This document shows positions 26,880 through 35,998 of a stretch of 64,000 bases of DNA, one piece after another. The first letter of the stretch is position 1; each line of letters begins with the position of its first letter. The DNA is taken from positions 150,068 through 214,067 of the forward strand of contig NZ_JAPNLJ010000012.1 in assembly GCF_026627445.1 (NCBI RefSeq), read 5' to 3'. The stretch is from Streptomyces sp. H27-H1 (GTDB lineage: Bacteria; Actinomycetota; Actinomycetes; Streptomycetales; Streptomycetaceae). Made by a program: the position numbers and the translations under genes. The notes under the pieces were generated by a model. It searched no databases and was not told where the DNA came from. It worked only from the letters and a program-made list of their open reading frames with translations.

Positions 26880-28532
26880 TCAGGCGTGGGTCAGTGCGCG
26901 CTCCGGTGAGTCGGCCGCGTCGGCCTCCCCGGTGGGGGCGGCGTCCAGGACCGGGTCCGGGCCCGGCAGGCCCGCGTAGTGGGCCTTGACCCCGGACCGT
27001 ACGGCCCAGAAGTAGAAGCCCAGGGCCGAGAGGCCCACGACGGCGATGTCCACGCCGCCGGGGATGACCCCGTGGCCGCCGAATTCCTTGCTGCCGAGCG
27101 CCGAGAGCGTGCCCAGCCACAGCAGGAAGACGATCATCCACCAGGCCGGGGCGAACTGCTTGGCCAGGTTCTTCTCGCCCTTGCGCTTGAGCACCAGGGC
27201 CGCGATCGGGGCGGCGACCAGGGTGAGCAGGACGACCTTGCCGGTGTCCGGCCACTTGGACCAGTACAGGGCGCAGGCGGCGAAGGCGAAGGTGATCGGG
27301 CAGAGGATCCTGGCCGCCGGCAGGCGGAAGGGGCGCGGCAGCTCGGGCTTGGTCCTGCGGAAGACGCCGACCGCGATCGGGCCGATCAGGTACGAGACCA
27401 CCATCGCGGCGGAGACCACGCTGGCCAGCGCCTCCCAGCTGTGGCCGACGGTGACCAGGAGCAGCACCGAGAAGCCGAGGTTCAGCCACATCGCGGGACG
27501 CGCGGTGCCGTACTTGGGGTGGACCTCGCGGATCTTCTTCGGGAAGAAGCCGGTGTCGGCGAGGTTCTGCGCCATGTACGAGGCCGAGGCGACGTTGCCG
27601 ATGTTGGCGCCGGACGGGGAGATGAAGGCACCGAACTGGAGCATCGTGACGACCCAGTGCAGCATCAGCATCTTGGCCAGGTCGGCGAACGGCGAGGAGA
27701 AGTTGATGCCGCTCCAGCCGCCGGCCTCGGCCAGCTTCTCCGGCGGGACACCGCCGATGAAGGCGATCTGCAGGGCCAGGTAGATGACCAGGCCGAGGGA
27801 GAGCGCGCCGACCAGGGCCAGCGGAATGGCGCGGCCGGGGTTCTTCGCGGCGCCGCCGAGGTTGACGACGGCCTGGAAGCCGTTGAAGGCGAAGACCACG
27901 CCGGACGTGGTGACGGCGGTCATGACCGCGGACCAGCCGTTGGGGGCGAAGCCGCCGTGCCCGGTGAAGTTGGAGGTGTGGAATCCGGAGGCGATCAGGG
28001 CGATCACGGCGAGGACGGGGATGGCGAACTTGACCAGGGTGAGCAGGTTGTTCGCCTTGGCGAGCAGCGCGACCGACCAGTAGCAGGCCAGCCACAGGGC
28101 CACGGTCAGGAACAGGGCCATCGCCATGCCGGAGGTGGTCAGGCCGCCGTTCTCGACCAGGCCCTTGGCCCAGCCGAAGTTCCAGGAGGACATGTACTGC
28201 GTACCGGCGATGGACTCGATCGGGATCAGCGCGGCAATGGCGATCCAGACCGCCCAGCCGGTGATGAAGCCCAGCACCGGTCCGTGCGAGATGGTGCCGA
28301 AGCGGGCCATCGAGCCGGGCAGCGGGTAGGCCGCGCCCACCTCCGCGTACGACATGGCGATCATGCCGATGAAGACGGCGCCGATGATCCAGGCGACGAT
28401 GGCCGCCGGTCCGGCGACCGCGGCTGCCTGGCCGGCCCCGAAGAGCCACCCCGAGCCGAAGATCGAGCCGAGCCCGATCATGATCAGGGCGAAGAGGCTG
28501 AGCCCCTTCCTGTTGGCCGCGCTCATGTCCAT
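26880..28532 (-). CDS. APC-family amino acid permease
   Basis: Integral membrane transporter (550 aa) of the amino acid-polyamine-organocation family. About twelve hydrophobic segments are visible, starting with the family's helix 1 GLGSIFGSGWLFGAGQAA, which carries the unwound GSG substrate-binding motif. Helix 6 reads AVTTSGVVFAFNGFQAVVNL. The C-terminal 30 residues are hydrophilic and acidic. It lies between sdaA and glyA on the same strand, so serine, glycine or alanine are likely substrates, but this is inference from context. ATG 28532 and a second ATG two codons later are both possible starts. Confidence 0.9.
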   Translation of the reverse strand: MDMSAANRKGLSLFALIMIGLGSIFGSGWLFGAGQAAAVAGPAAIVAWIIGAVFIGMIAMSYAEVGAAYPLPGSMARFGTISHGPVLGFITGWAVWIAIAALIPIESIAGTQYMSSWNFGWAKGLVENGGLTTSGMAMALFLTVALWLACYWSVALLAKANNLLTLVKFAIPVLAVIALIASGFHTSNFTGHGGFAPNGWSAVMTAVTTSGVVFAFNGFQAVVNLGGAAKNPGRAIPLALVGALSLGLVIYLALQIAFIGGVPPEKLAEAGGWSGINFSSPFADLAKMLMLHWVVTMLQFGAFISPSGANIGNVASASYMAQNLADTGFFPKKIREVHPKYGTARPAMWLNLGFSVLLLVTVGHSWEALASVVSAAMVVSYLIGPIAVGVFRRTKPELPRPFRLPAARILCPITFAFAACALYWSKWPDTGKVVLLTLVAAPIAALVLKRKGEKNLAKQFAPAWWMIVFLLWLGTLSALGSKEFGGHGVIPGGVDIAVVGLSALGFYFWAVRSGVKAHYAGLPGPDPVLDAAPTGEADAADSPERALTHA

Positions 28533-28650
28533 GAGGTGTGCTGTCCGTCCTGCCTGGGGTGCGGTGCTTCCTTTATTCGGAGCCTATTTGCCAACTTTTG
28601 GCTTATTCAGTGGCAATGGACCGCATCCACCTGGGGCTTTGGTCATGAGA

Positions 28651-28685
28651 AGGGCCCGGCCCTGTGCAAAACAGTGCCGGGCCCT
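28651..28685 (-). terminator. Terminator hairpin downstream of glyA
   Basis: AGGGCCCGGC and GCCGGGCCCT with an inner CTGT/ACAG pairing, 15 bases after the glyA stop. It may partly separate glyA from the permease gene. Confidence 0.75.
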
Positions 28686-28699
28686 CCCCAGGCCGGTGC

Positions 28700-29956
28700 C
28701 TAGAGCGTCGGGTACAGCGGGAACTTCGCGGCGAGCGCCGAAACGCGCGCCTTCAGGTCCGCCGCGTCGTACGCCGGCTTCAGCGCCTGCGCGATGATCT
28801 CGGCGACCTCGGTGAAGGCCTCGGCGTCGAAACCGCGGGTGGCCAGCGCCGGCGTACCGATCCGCAGACCCGAGGTGACCATCGGCGGCCGCGGGTCGTT
28901 CGGGATGGCGTTGCGGTTGACCGTGATGCCGACCTCGTGGAGGCGGTCCTCGGCCTGCTGGCCGTCCAGCTCGGAGTTGCGCAGGTCGACCAGGACCAGG
29001 TGCACGTCGGTGCCGCCGGTGAGGACGTCCACGCCCACGGCCTTGACGTCGTCCTGGACCAGGCGGGCCGCGAGGAGCTTGGCGCCCTCGATGGTCCGCT
29101 CCTGGCGCTCCTTGAACTCGGGCGAGGCCGCGACCTTGAAGGAGACGGCCTTGGCCGCGATCACGTGCTCGAGCGGGCCGCCCTGCTGACCCGGGAAGAC
29201 CGCGGAGTTGATCTTCTTGGCCAGCTCCTGCGTCGACAGGATGACACCGCCGCGCGGACCGCCGAGGGTCTTGTGCGTGGTGGTGGTGACGACGTGGGCG
29301 TGCGGGACCGGGTTCGGGTGCAGACCCGCGGCGACCAGGCCTGCGAAGTGCGCCATGTCGACCATCAGGTACGCGCCGACCTCGTCCGCGATGCGGCGGA
29401 AGGCGGCGAAGTCGAGCTGGCGCGGGTAGGCGGACCAGCCCGCGACGATCAGCTGCGGCTTGGACTCCTTGGCGAGGCGCTCGACCTCGGCCATGTCCAC
29501 CCGGCCGGTCTCGTCGACGTGGTACGGGACCACGTTGTAGAGCTTGCCGGAGAAGTTGATCTTCATGCCGTGGGTCAGGTGACCGCCGTGGGCCAGGTTC
29601 AGGCCCATGATCGTGTCGCCCGGCTTGAGCAGCGCGAACATCGCGGCCGCGTTGGCCTGCGCGCCCGAGTGGGGCTGCACGTTCGCGGCCTCGGCGCCGA
29701 AGAGCGCCTTGATGCGGTCGATCGCGATCTGCTCGACCACGTCGACGTGCTCGCAGCCGCCGTAGTAGCGGCGGCCGGGGTAGCCCTCGGCGTACTTGTT
29801 GGTCAGGACCGAGCCCTGGGCCTCCATGACGGCGACCGGAGCGAAGTTCTCCGACGCGATCATTTCCAGGGTGGACTGCTGGCGCACGAGCTCGGCGTCG
29901 ACGGCGGCGGCGACGTCCGGGTCGAGCTCGTGGAGGGGCGTGTTCAGTACAGACAT
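28700..29956 (-). CDS. glyA: Serine hydroxymethyltransferase
   Basis: Cytosolic PLP enzyme (418 aa) interconverting serine and glycine with tetrahydrofolate. The PLP Schiff-base Lys is K229 in [14 protein letters not shown]; other conserved blocks are [24 protein letters not shown] and MVDMAHFAG. Length and motifs are standard. It sits 14 bases downstream of gcvH and in the same transcript as gcvT, so the methylene-THF made by glycine cleavage can be used directly to form serine from a second glycine. Control by the upstream glycine riboswitch is expected. Confidence 0.97.
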   Translation of the reverse strand: MSVLNTPLHELDPDVAAAVDAELVRQQSTLEMIASENFAPVAVMEAQGSVLTNKYAEGYPGRRYYGGCEHVDVVEQIAIDRIKALFGAEAANVQPHSGAQANAAAMFALLKPGDTIMGLNLAHGGHLTHGMKINFSGKLYNVVPYHVDETGRVDMAEVERLAKESKPQLIVAGWSAYPRQLDFAAFRRIADEVGAYLMVDMAHFAGLVAAGLHPNPVPHAHVVTTTTHKTLGGPRGGVILSTQELAKKINSAVFPGQQGGPLEHVIAAKAVSFKVAASPEFKERQERTIEGAKLLAARLVQDDVKAVGVDVLTGGTDVHLVLVDLRNSELDGQQAEDRLHEVGITVNRNAIPNDPRPPMVTSGLRIGTPALATRGFDAEAFTEVAEIIAQALKPAYDAADLKARVSALAAKFPLYPTL

Positions 29957-29970
29957 CAGGGTTCCCTGGG

Positions 29971-30351
29971 TCAGTTGCCGGAGGTGAGCTTGGCGTAGTC
30001 GTCAGCGGAGAGCAGGTCGTCCGGCTCGTCCGTGACGCGGACCTTGAAGAGCCAGCCGCCCTCGAACGGGGCCGAGTTGACCAGCGAAGGGTCGTCCACG
30101 ACGTCCTGGTTGAACTCGACGACCTCGCCGGTGACGGGGGAGTACAGGTCGCTGACCGACTTGGTCGACTCCAGCTCGCCACAGGTCTCGCCCGCGGTCA
30201 CCGTGTCGCCGACCTCGGGAAGCTGGGCGTAGACGACGTCACCGAGCGCGTTGGCCGCGAACTCCGTGATGCCGACCGTCGAGACGCCGTCCTCGGCGAC
30301 CGACAGCCACTCGTGCTCCTTGCTGTACCGCAGCTGCTGGGGGTTGCTCAT
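29971..30351 (-). CDS. gcvH: Glycine cleavage system H protein
   Basis: Lipoyl carrier protein (126 aa) shuttling the aminomethyl group between the P and T proteins. The lipoylation site is K64 in [15 protein letters not shown], at the tip of the expected hairpin; [17 protein letters not shown] and [14 protein letters not shown] are the conserved N-terminal blocks. It lies between gcvT and glyA. The P protein gene (gcvP) is not in this window. Confidence 0.97.
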   Translation of the reverse strand: MSNPQQLRYSKEHEWLSVAEDGVSTVGITEFAANALGDVVYAQLPEVGDTVTAGETCGELESTKSVSDLYSPVTGEVVEFNQDVVDDPSLVNSAPFEGGWLFKVRVTDEPDDLLSADDYAKLTSGN

Positions 30352-30434
30352 GACCTGATTCTCCTGGATGCGGGGGAGTGAATACGAACGGTGGTCGTGC
30401 GTACGGCGCGGGGGCGCCGAGGTGCGGTACGGGG

Positions 30435-31550
30435 CTACTTCTGCCGCTTGTAGAACGGCAGGGCCACGACCTCGTACGCCTCATGCGTACCGCGAATGTC
30501 CACGCCGACACCGGAGGTGCCGGGCGCGGCGTGCGCCGCGTCGACATAGGCCATCGCGATCGGCTTGCCCAGCGTCGGGGAGGGGGCGCCCGAGGTGACC
30601 TCGCCGACGACCCGGCCCTCGAAGGTCACGGAGAACCCGGCGCGCGGGACGCGGCGGCCCTCGGCGATCAGGCCGACCAGCTTGCGCGGCGGGTTGCTCG
30701 CGGCGCGCTCGGCGGCGGCCTCCAGGGCGGCGCGGCCGACGAAGTCGCCCTCCTTCTCGAACTTCACGACCCGGCCCAGACCCGCGTCGAACGGGGTCAG
30801 GGAGGTGGTCAGCTCGTGCCCGTACAGCGGCATGCCCGCTTCCAGGCGCAGGGTGTCGCGGCAGGACAGGCCGGCCGGGACCAGGCCGACGCCCTCGCCC
30901 GCCTTGGTCAGCGCCTGCCACAGCTCCACGGCGTGCTCGGGGGCGACGAACAGCTCGAAGCCGTCCTCGCCGGTGTAGCCCGTACGTGCGATCAGCGCGG
31001 GCACCCCAGCCACCGTGCCGGGCAGGCCGGCGTAGTACTTCAGCCCGTCCAGGTCGGCGTCGGTGAGGGAGGCGAGGATGCCGGGGGACTGCGGACCCTG
31101 CACCGCGAGCAGCGCGTACGCGTCGCGGTCGTCGCGGACCTCGGCGTCGAAGCCGGCGGCACGCTCGGTGATCGCGTCCAGGACCACCTGGGCGTTGGAG
31201 GCGTTGGCGACGACCATGTACTCGGTCTCGCCCAGCCGGTAGACGATCAGGTCGTCGAGAATGCCGCCGTCTTCCCGGCAGATGTGCGTGTAGCGGGCGC
31301 GGCCGACGCCGACGGTGGAGATGTTGCCGACCAGGGCGTAGTCCAGGACCTTGACGGCCTCGGGGCCGGTCAGGGTGATCTCGCCCATGTGGGACAGGTC
31401 GAACAGACCGGCCTTGGTGCGGACGGCGTTGTGCTCGTCGCGCTCGCTGGCGTACCGCAGGGGCATGTCCCAGCCCGCGAAATCGGTCATGGTCGCACCG
31501 AGGGAACGGTGCAGCGCATCGAGGGCGGTCAGGCGGGGGGCAGTGCTCAT
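30435..31550 (-). CDS. gcvT: Glycine cleavage system aminomethyltransferase (T protein)
   Basis: Tetrahydrofolate-dependent aminomethyltransferase (371 aa) releasing ammonia and forming methylene-THF from the H-protein-bound intermediate. Conserved blocks are [54 protein letters not shown] and the C-terminal barrel region [23 protein letters not shown] 31550 (MSTAPRLT) has GGGAG 8 bases upstream; the frame is open nine codons further. It is the first gene behind the glycine riboswitch, followed by gcvH and glyA. Confidence 0.96.
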   Translation of the reverse strand: MSTAPRLTALDALHRSLGATMTDFAGWDMPLRYASERDEHNAVRTKAGLFDLSHMGEITLTGPEAVKVLDYALVGNISTVGVGRARYTHICREDGGILDDLIVYRLGETEYMVVANASNAQVVLDAITERAAGFDAEVRDDRDAYALLAVQGPQSPGILASLTDADLDGLKYYAGLPGTVAGVPALIARTGYTGEDGFELFVAPEHAVELWQALTKAGEGVGLVPAGLSCRDTLRLEAGMPLYGHELTTSLTPFDAGLGRVVKFEKEGDFVGRAALEAAAERAASNPPRKLVGLIAEGRRVPRAGFSVTFEGRVVGEVTSGAPSPTLGKPIAMAYVDAAHAAPGTSGVGVDIRGTHEAYEVVALPFYKRQK

Positions 31551-31604
31551 GGGTGTGGCTCCCGGGTCCCAGGGCATGACATGACGAGGAGGAGTTCCTC
31601 CCCA

Positions 31605-31838
31605 TCTGTCATCGGAACCTGAGAGGTTCGCCGAGAGTTCCCCGCTTCCAGGGGAAAGGCCTCGACTTGCACCTTGGGTGGAGCCGTCGCCGAAGCCCTC
31701 ACGGGCGGTGGCGCGGCTCGCTTTTCAGATCTGCCTCATCCACGCGGTACGGGGCCTGAGAGATTCAAGGGAGGTACTTGCTCCTTCGGCGCCCGGGCAC
31801 CGCCTTGCGGCGTGCCGGGACTCTCCCGCGCGGATTCA
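31605..31838 (-). promoter_or_regulatory. Tandem glycine riboswitch upstream of gcvT
   Basis: On the minus strand the first aptamer is clear: CGCGGGAGAGTCC, then GGCGCCGAAGGAGCAA and CTCCCTTGAATCTCTCAGG (about 31740-31838). A second aptamer follows with GGTGCAAGTCGAGGCC, GGGGAACTCTCGGCGAACC and CTCTCAGGTTCC (about 31605-31690). Tandem glycine aptamers typically switch on glycine cleavage genes when glycine is high; gcvT starts about 55 bases downstream. Confidence 0.9.
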
Positions 31839-32008
31839 AGCGGCCGGTATGCAGTTTGGTGTCCAGATGGCGCACATCATTGCACGGCGTGCGGCCGAAC
31901 GGGGGAGGGGGTCCGGAAGCGGAGCGGAACCGGGGACCCCGGATTACCGTCTCTTTACACTCAGGGGGACCGGGTCCAAGGCGACCCGTCGCGGGGGAGG
32001 CGATCACT

Positions 32009-32716
32009 GTGCGGAGATTCGGAGTACTGGCGGCGACGAGCACCGGCACCGTCGAGAACACGCTGGCCGGCGGGGTGCCGGGGCAGCGCGGCGTCGTACG
32101 GGCACCCGCGGCGGGCATGGCGGCGGGCCCGGCCGGGACGCCCGGAGCGGTACGGGACCTGCGCGGGACCGAGGGCCTGCGGCGGCTCGGCTTCGCCGAC
32201 GGGGACATCGTGGTGGTCTCCGGACTGCCCGGCGGCGGCAAGAGCACCCTGATCAAGCGGGCCGCGGAGGGCGGCGGGATCGACTCCCAGGACGCCCGCG
32301 AGCGCTGGGAGCGCCTGATGCCGGCCGCCCTGCCCTACGCGGTGTACCGCCCGGCGGTCCGCGTCGCGCACTACTGGGGCCTGTGGCGGGTGCTCCGCTC
32401 CGGGGCCCCCGCCGTCGTCCACGACTGCGGTACGCAGAGCTGGGTACGGGCCCTGCTGGCCTCGGCGGCCCGGCGGCGCGGCCGGGCACTGCACCTGGTG
32501 CTGCTGGACACCACCCCCGAGGAGGCCCGGGCCGGGCAGGCGGCGCGGGGCCGGGGCGTGTCGGCGTACGCCTTCGCCCGGCACCGGGGCGCGGTGGCCC
32601 GGCTGCTGCGCGAGGCCGAGGCGGGCCGCCCGCCGGCCGGCTGCGCGTCGGTGACCCTCCTGGACCGCCCGGCGGCGTCCCGGCTGACGTCGATCGGCTT
32701 CGGCCAGGGCGCGTAG
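32009..32716 (+). CDS. P-loop (AAA/zeta-kinase-like) ATP-binding protein of unknown function
   Basis: Cytosolic nucleotide-binding protein (235 aa). A Walker A motif GLPGGGKSTLIK lies at about residue 72-83, preceded by DIVVVS, as in small P-loop kinases. A possible Walker B region is APAVVHDCG; LHLVLLDTTPEEARAGQAARGR resembles the lid region of gluconate/zeta-type kinases, with Arg-rich segments. The N-terminal 55 residues are Gly/Ala-rich and probably unstructured. GTG 32009 has GGAGG 8 bases upstream. It is divergent from the gcv operon and precedes two SseB-family genes. Substrate unknown. Confidence 0.72.
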   Translation: MRRFGVLAATSTGTVENTLAGGVPGQRGVVRAPAAGMAAGPAGTPGAVRDLRGTEGLRRLGFADGDIVVVSGLPGGGKSTLIKRAAEGGGIDSQDARERWERLMPAALPYAVYRPAVRVAHYWGLWRVLRSGAPAVVHDCGTQSWVRALLASAARRRGRALHLVLLDTTPEEARAGQAARGRGVSAYAFARHRGAVARLLREAEAGRPPAGCASVTLLDRPAASRLTSIGFGQGA

Positions 32717-32871
32717 GGCGTGCTTTTCGCAACGTGGCCGGACACCATGGGCCGCGGCCGGTCCGAAGGACGCTCCCGGGGGTCGCGGGCGCGGCCGGTC
32801 CTGCCGGGGCGGCCCCCGGCCGGAGCGTCGGACCCGCCCGTTAATCTCGGGTCGCAACCAAGGGCAAGTGA

Positions 32872-33594
32872 GTGGAGATGTACATGTGGCCGGGTAACGA
32901 GCTGGAGCAGGTGCTCGGGGCGGCGCTCGGACAGCCGGGCGCCGGGGGACGCATCCTCGAAGTCCTCGGGCGGAGCCCGCTGTGGATCCCGCTGCCCGGC
33001 GGGGTGAACAGCCTGAGCCTGCCCACCATGGAGATCGACGGCGCCGCGTACGTGCCCGTCTACAGCTCCGAGGAGCAGTTCCGGGCCTGCGCCGGACCCG
33101 CCATGGACTTCGCCGTGGCCCCGGCCGTGGACTTCGCCCAGGGCCTGCCCCCGCAGCTCGGCATCGCGGTCAACCCGGAGGGCTCCGTCGGCGTGCCCCT
33201 GCCCCCGCCCGCCGTCGCGGAGCTCTGCCGCATCGGCAGCAGCCCGCTCGACGGCCCCGTCACCGGTGGCAGGGTCCGGCTCTTCGAGCCCGACTGGCAG
33301 GAGGACCCGGTCGAGTTCCTGGCCGCCGCCGCGGAGGAGTTCCGCGCCACCGGCGTCGTCGCGGCCGCGCACCGCTGTCTCGCCAGCGTCGAGGGCGGCT
33401 CGCCGGAGCTCTACATCGGAGTCCAGCTGGTGGGATGGGAGCCCGAGATGCGAAACGCCCCGATGGACGCGCTGGGCCGCGCCCTGACCCGCGTACCACC
33501 GCCCTGGCCGGTGCAGTTGATCCTGCTGGGCGCCGCCGAGGACCCGGTCGTCGACTTCATCGTCACGCGCGTACGCCCCTTCTACCTGCCGTAG
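32872..33594 (+). CDS. SseB-family protein (enhanced serine sensitivity), copy 1
   Basis: Cytosolic protein (240 aa) with an SseB N-terminal domain (LPTMEIDGAAYVPVYSSEEQF, AVNPEGSVGVPLPP) and an SseB C-terminal domain (VQLVGWEPEMRNAPMDALGRAL, DFIVTRVRPFYLP). The E. coli prototype was named because its dosage alters serine sensitivity; its biochemical role is not defined. GTG 32872 is the best start. A second, diverged SseB gene follows in the same direction after 67 bases. The neighbouring glycine/serine genes make a link to serine homeostasis attractive but unproven. Confidence 0.85.
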   Translation: MEMYMWPGNELEQVLGAALGQPGAGGRILEVLGRSPLWIPLPGGVNSLSLPTMEIDGAAYVPVYSSEEQFRACAGPAMDFAVAPAVDFAQGLPPQLGIAVNPEGSVGVPLPPPAVAELCRIGSSPLDGPVTGGRVRLFEPDWQEDPVEFLAAAAEEFRATGVVAAAHRCLASVEGGSPELYIGVQLVGWEPEMRNAPMDALGRALTRVPPPWPVQLILLGAAEDPVVDFIVTRVRPFYLP

Positions 33595-33661
33595 TGACGC
33601 TTAAGCTGGTGGCCGACACGCGTGGACGACGGGCGGACGAACAGACGAAGAGGGGTACCGG

Positions 33662-34402
33662 GTGAGTGCGTCAGGCACGGCCGCGGTCGGGCAGGTCGAG
33701 CACATGCTGCGCCAGGTGACTCCCGGGCGCTACGAGAGCTACGAGGCCCTCCTGCACGCCCTGGCCGAGGGACGGCTGTGGATGCTCCTCTGGCAGGGGC
33801 AGCCCGGCTCCCCGAACGCCCAGTACGGCGGCATGGAGGTCGAGAGCCTCGGGTACGCGCCCTGCGTGACCTCCCCGCAGGAACTGGCCGCCAGCGGCTG
33901 GAACCGCGGGTACGAGGTGGTCACCGGCCGGGACATCGCCCGCGCCCTCTACCCCGACCGCTGGGGGCTCTGGCTCAACCCGCACGCCCAGGGCGGCGGC
34001 GTCGGCATCCCCTGGGCGGACCTGCGCCGGATCGCCACCGGACTGGACCGGATGCCGGCCGGCCCGCTGCGGCTGTCCGAGCCCGCCATCGAGCTGCCCC
34101 AGTTCTACGGGCTGCTCACGCAGCACGCGCACCGCACGCCCGCCGTCCGCTCGCTGCGCCGCGCCTGGGTGCAGCCCGCGCTGGGGTCCCCGTACCTCGC
34201 CGTCGGGCTCGACCTCTACGACGCCTCCGCGCACGCGCTGGAGTCCGTCCGGGAGATGATGCGCCAGTCGGTCGGCGCGGTCCCCGAGGGAGTGCCCGTG
34301 TGCACGGTCGCGCTCGCGGACGAACACGATCCGGTGGCGATGTGGCTGCGGGCGCAAACCAGGCCCTTCTACGACCGCGAGGGACAGGCGCCCGCCTACT
34401 GA
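33662..34402 (+). CDS. SseB-family protein, copy 2
   Basis: Diverged paralogue of the preceding gene (246 aa). SseB-like segments are LLHALAEGRLWMLLWQGQPG, QYGGMEVESLGYAPCVTSPQE, GLWLNPHAQGGGVGIPW and the C-terminal PVAMWLRAQTRPFYDRE, parallel to the first copy's DFIVTRVRPFYLP. GTG 33662 has an AAGAGGGG ribosome site. The two genes are probably co-transcribed and end at a strong terminator. Duplication with divergence suggests the two proteins form a complex or have split roles; that is inference. Confidence 0.82.
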   Translation: MSASGTAAVGQVEHMLRQVTPGRYESYEALLHALAEGRLWMLLWQGQPGSPNAQYGGMEVESLGYAPCVTSPQELAASGWNRGYEVVTGRDIARALYPDRWGLWLNPHAQGGGVGIPWADLRRIATGLDRMPAGPLRLSEPAIELPQFYGLLTQHAHRTPAVRSLRRAWVQPALGSPYLAVGLDLYDASAHALESVREMMRQSVGAVPEGVPVCTVALADEHDPVAMWLRAQTRPFYDREGQAPAY

Positions 34403-34424
34403 GACATCGGTATCAAGCCACCCG

Positions 34425-34456
34425 AGGCCGCACGGAACAGTCGTTCCGTGCGGCCT
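34425..34456 (+). terminator. Terminator hairpin with short T-rich end
   Basis: AGGCCGCACGGAAC (34425-34438) and GTTCCGTGCGGCCT (34443-34456), a perfect 14-bp stem with a 4-base loop, 22 bases after the second SseB gene. Confidence 0.85.
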
Positions 34457-34900
34457 TCGCGTTGTCCTGATTTCACCGCTGATGTGCGCCCAATAGGCGT
34501 GCTGGTAGAACGAGTTGGGCGACATGTCCGATTCCGTACCGAACAGGATGTCTTGCTCCGCTGAGATGGCAGCGAAGTCCGGATAACGGGAACTCGCGCC
34601 TCAGATCACGGTTGCGCATCCATTCACCTGCGGGTCTGGCGGCTGATCGAGCGCCCGATGAAGACTCCCCACCCAAGAGCGGGTCAGTCCTCCAAGGGTG
34701 TGCCCGTCACGGGAACTTCGCTTGTCGTTTCGTACAGCACCGCACGCACCACCAGCAATGCCCGTAGCGCACCGCCCGGCACGTACCCGTTCCACCGAGC
34801 ACGTCCGCACCTCGCACTCCGAGCGCCACTCCGCACCAACGCCGCCACAGCGGCGGGCATGGGCCGGCCCACCCGTCGGCCGAGAGGGGTCCCCACCACG
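34457..34900 (+). other. Gene-free leader of the oligopeptide transporter operon
   Basis: No convincing gene in about 440 bases. The frame of the following permease is open back to 34658, but that extension is Arg/Pro/Thr-rich with no hydrophobic or conserved segments, so I read it as untranslated. The first 150 bases are relatively AT-rich and probably carry the promoter; I could not fix -35 and -10 boxes. Confidence 0.5.
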
Positions 34901-35896
34901 ATGACGGCACCACTGCACGACATGAGCGCGGAGACACCCGCACCCGTGTCCGTAGCCGACGTCCCCGCCAAGGCCATCGAAGGCCGCTCACCCGGCCGTA
35001 TCGCCTGGACGCGGCTCAAGCGCGACAAGGTCGCGCTGGCCGGCGGTTTCGTCGTGCTCCTGCTGATCCTCGTCGCACTCTTCGCGCCGCTGATCGTCGC
35101 AGCCCTCGGCCACCCTCCGGAAGAGCCGCACGAGGAGCTGCTGGACCCGCTGCTGGGTCTTCCGGCCGGCGCCAACGGCGGCATGAGCAGCGACTTCCTG
35201 CTGGGCGTCGAGCCGGTCAACGGCCGCGACGTGTTCAGCCGCATCGTCTACGGCGCCCGCGTCTCGCTGCTGGTCGCCTTCCTGTCCGCCGTCGTGGCGG
35301 TCTCGATGGGCACCTTCTTCGGCATCGTCGCCGGCTACTTCGGCGGCTGGGTCGACGCGGCCATCAGCCGCGTCATGGACCTGCTGCTCGCCTTCCCGCA
35401 GCTGCTCTTCATCATCGCGCTGGTCTCGATCGTCCCCAACACGCTCTGGGGCTTCGAGGGTTCGAACCTGCGGATGGGAGTGCTGGTCCTGGTCATCGGC
35501 TTCTTCGGCTGGCCCTACATCGGCCGCATCGTCCGCGGACAGACCCTGTCGCTGCGCGAACGGGAGTACGTCGAAGCCGCCCGGAGCCTGGGCGCGGGCC
35601 GGATGTACATCCTGTTCCGCGAGCTGCTCCCGAACCTGGTGGCGCCGATCACCGTCTACGCGACGCTCATGATCCCCACCAACGTGCTGACCGAGGCCGC
35701 GCTCAGCTTCCTGGGCGTCGGCGTCAAGCCGCCCACACCGTCCTGGGGCGAGACCCTCTCGACGGCCGTGCGGACCTACGAGGACGATCCGCTCTTCATG
35801 ATCTTCCCCGGTACGGCGATCTTCATCACCGTGCTGGCCTTCAACCTCTTCGGCGACGGCGTCCGCGATGCCCTCGACCCGAAGGGCTCCCGTTAG
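34901..35896 (+). CDS. Oligopeptide/dipeptide ABC transporter permease (OppC/DppC-like)
   Basis: Inner membrane permease (331 aa) of a peptide importer. An N-terminal hydrophilic stretch precedes the first helix (ALAGGFVVLLLILVALFAPL) and an OppC N-terminal domain. The permease domain with about five more helices includes the EAA loop that docks to the ATPase (EYVEAARSLGAGRMYILFRELLPN). ATG 34901 is chosen because protein-like composition begins there. It is first in a five-gene unit permease-binding protein-permease-ATPase-ATPase, an uncommon order since the binding protein usually leads. Confidence 0.92.
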   Translation: MTAPLHDMSAETPAPVSVADVPAKAIEGRSPGRIAWTRLKRDKVALAGGFVVLLLILVALFAPLIVAALGHPPEEPHEELLDPLLGLPAGANGGMSSDFLLGVEPVNGRDVFSRIVYGARVSLLVAFLSAVVAVSMGTFFGIVAGYFGGWVDAAISRVMDLLLAFPQLLFIIALVSIVPNTLWGFEGSNLRMGVLVLVIGFFGWPYIGRIVRGQTLSLREREYVEAARSLGAGRMYILFRELLPNLVAPITVYATLMIPTNVLTEAALSFLGVGVKPPTPSWGETLSTAVRTYEDDPLFMIFPGTAIFITVLAFNLFGDGVRDALDPKGSR

Positions 35897-35998
35897 CCGT
35901 CCCCGCAGGTCATCCAGCAGGGCACCCGCAGGTCAGAACCGCAGGGCACACCGGAACCCGGCTTCGAACCGGAATCACAACGGAGGGTTGCGAGCATC

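Noticed and set aside
35455..35475. TTCGAACC sequence resembling a tRNA T-loop
   Set aside because: It lies inside the oppC-like coding region and no acceptor or anticodon stems can be formed around it.
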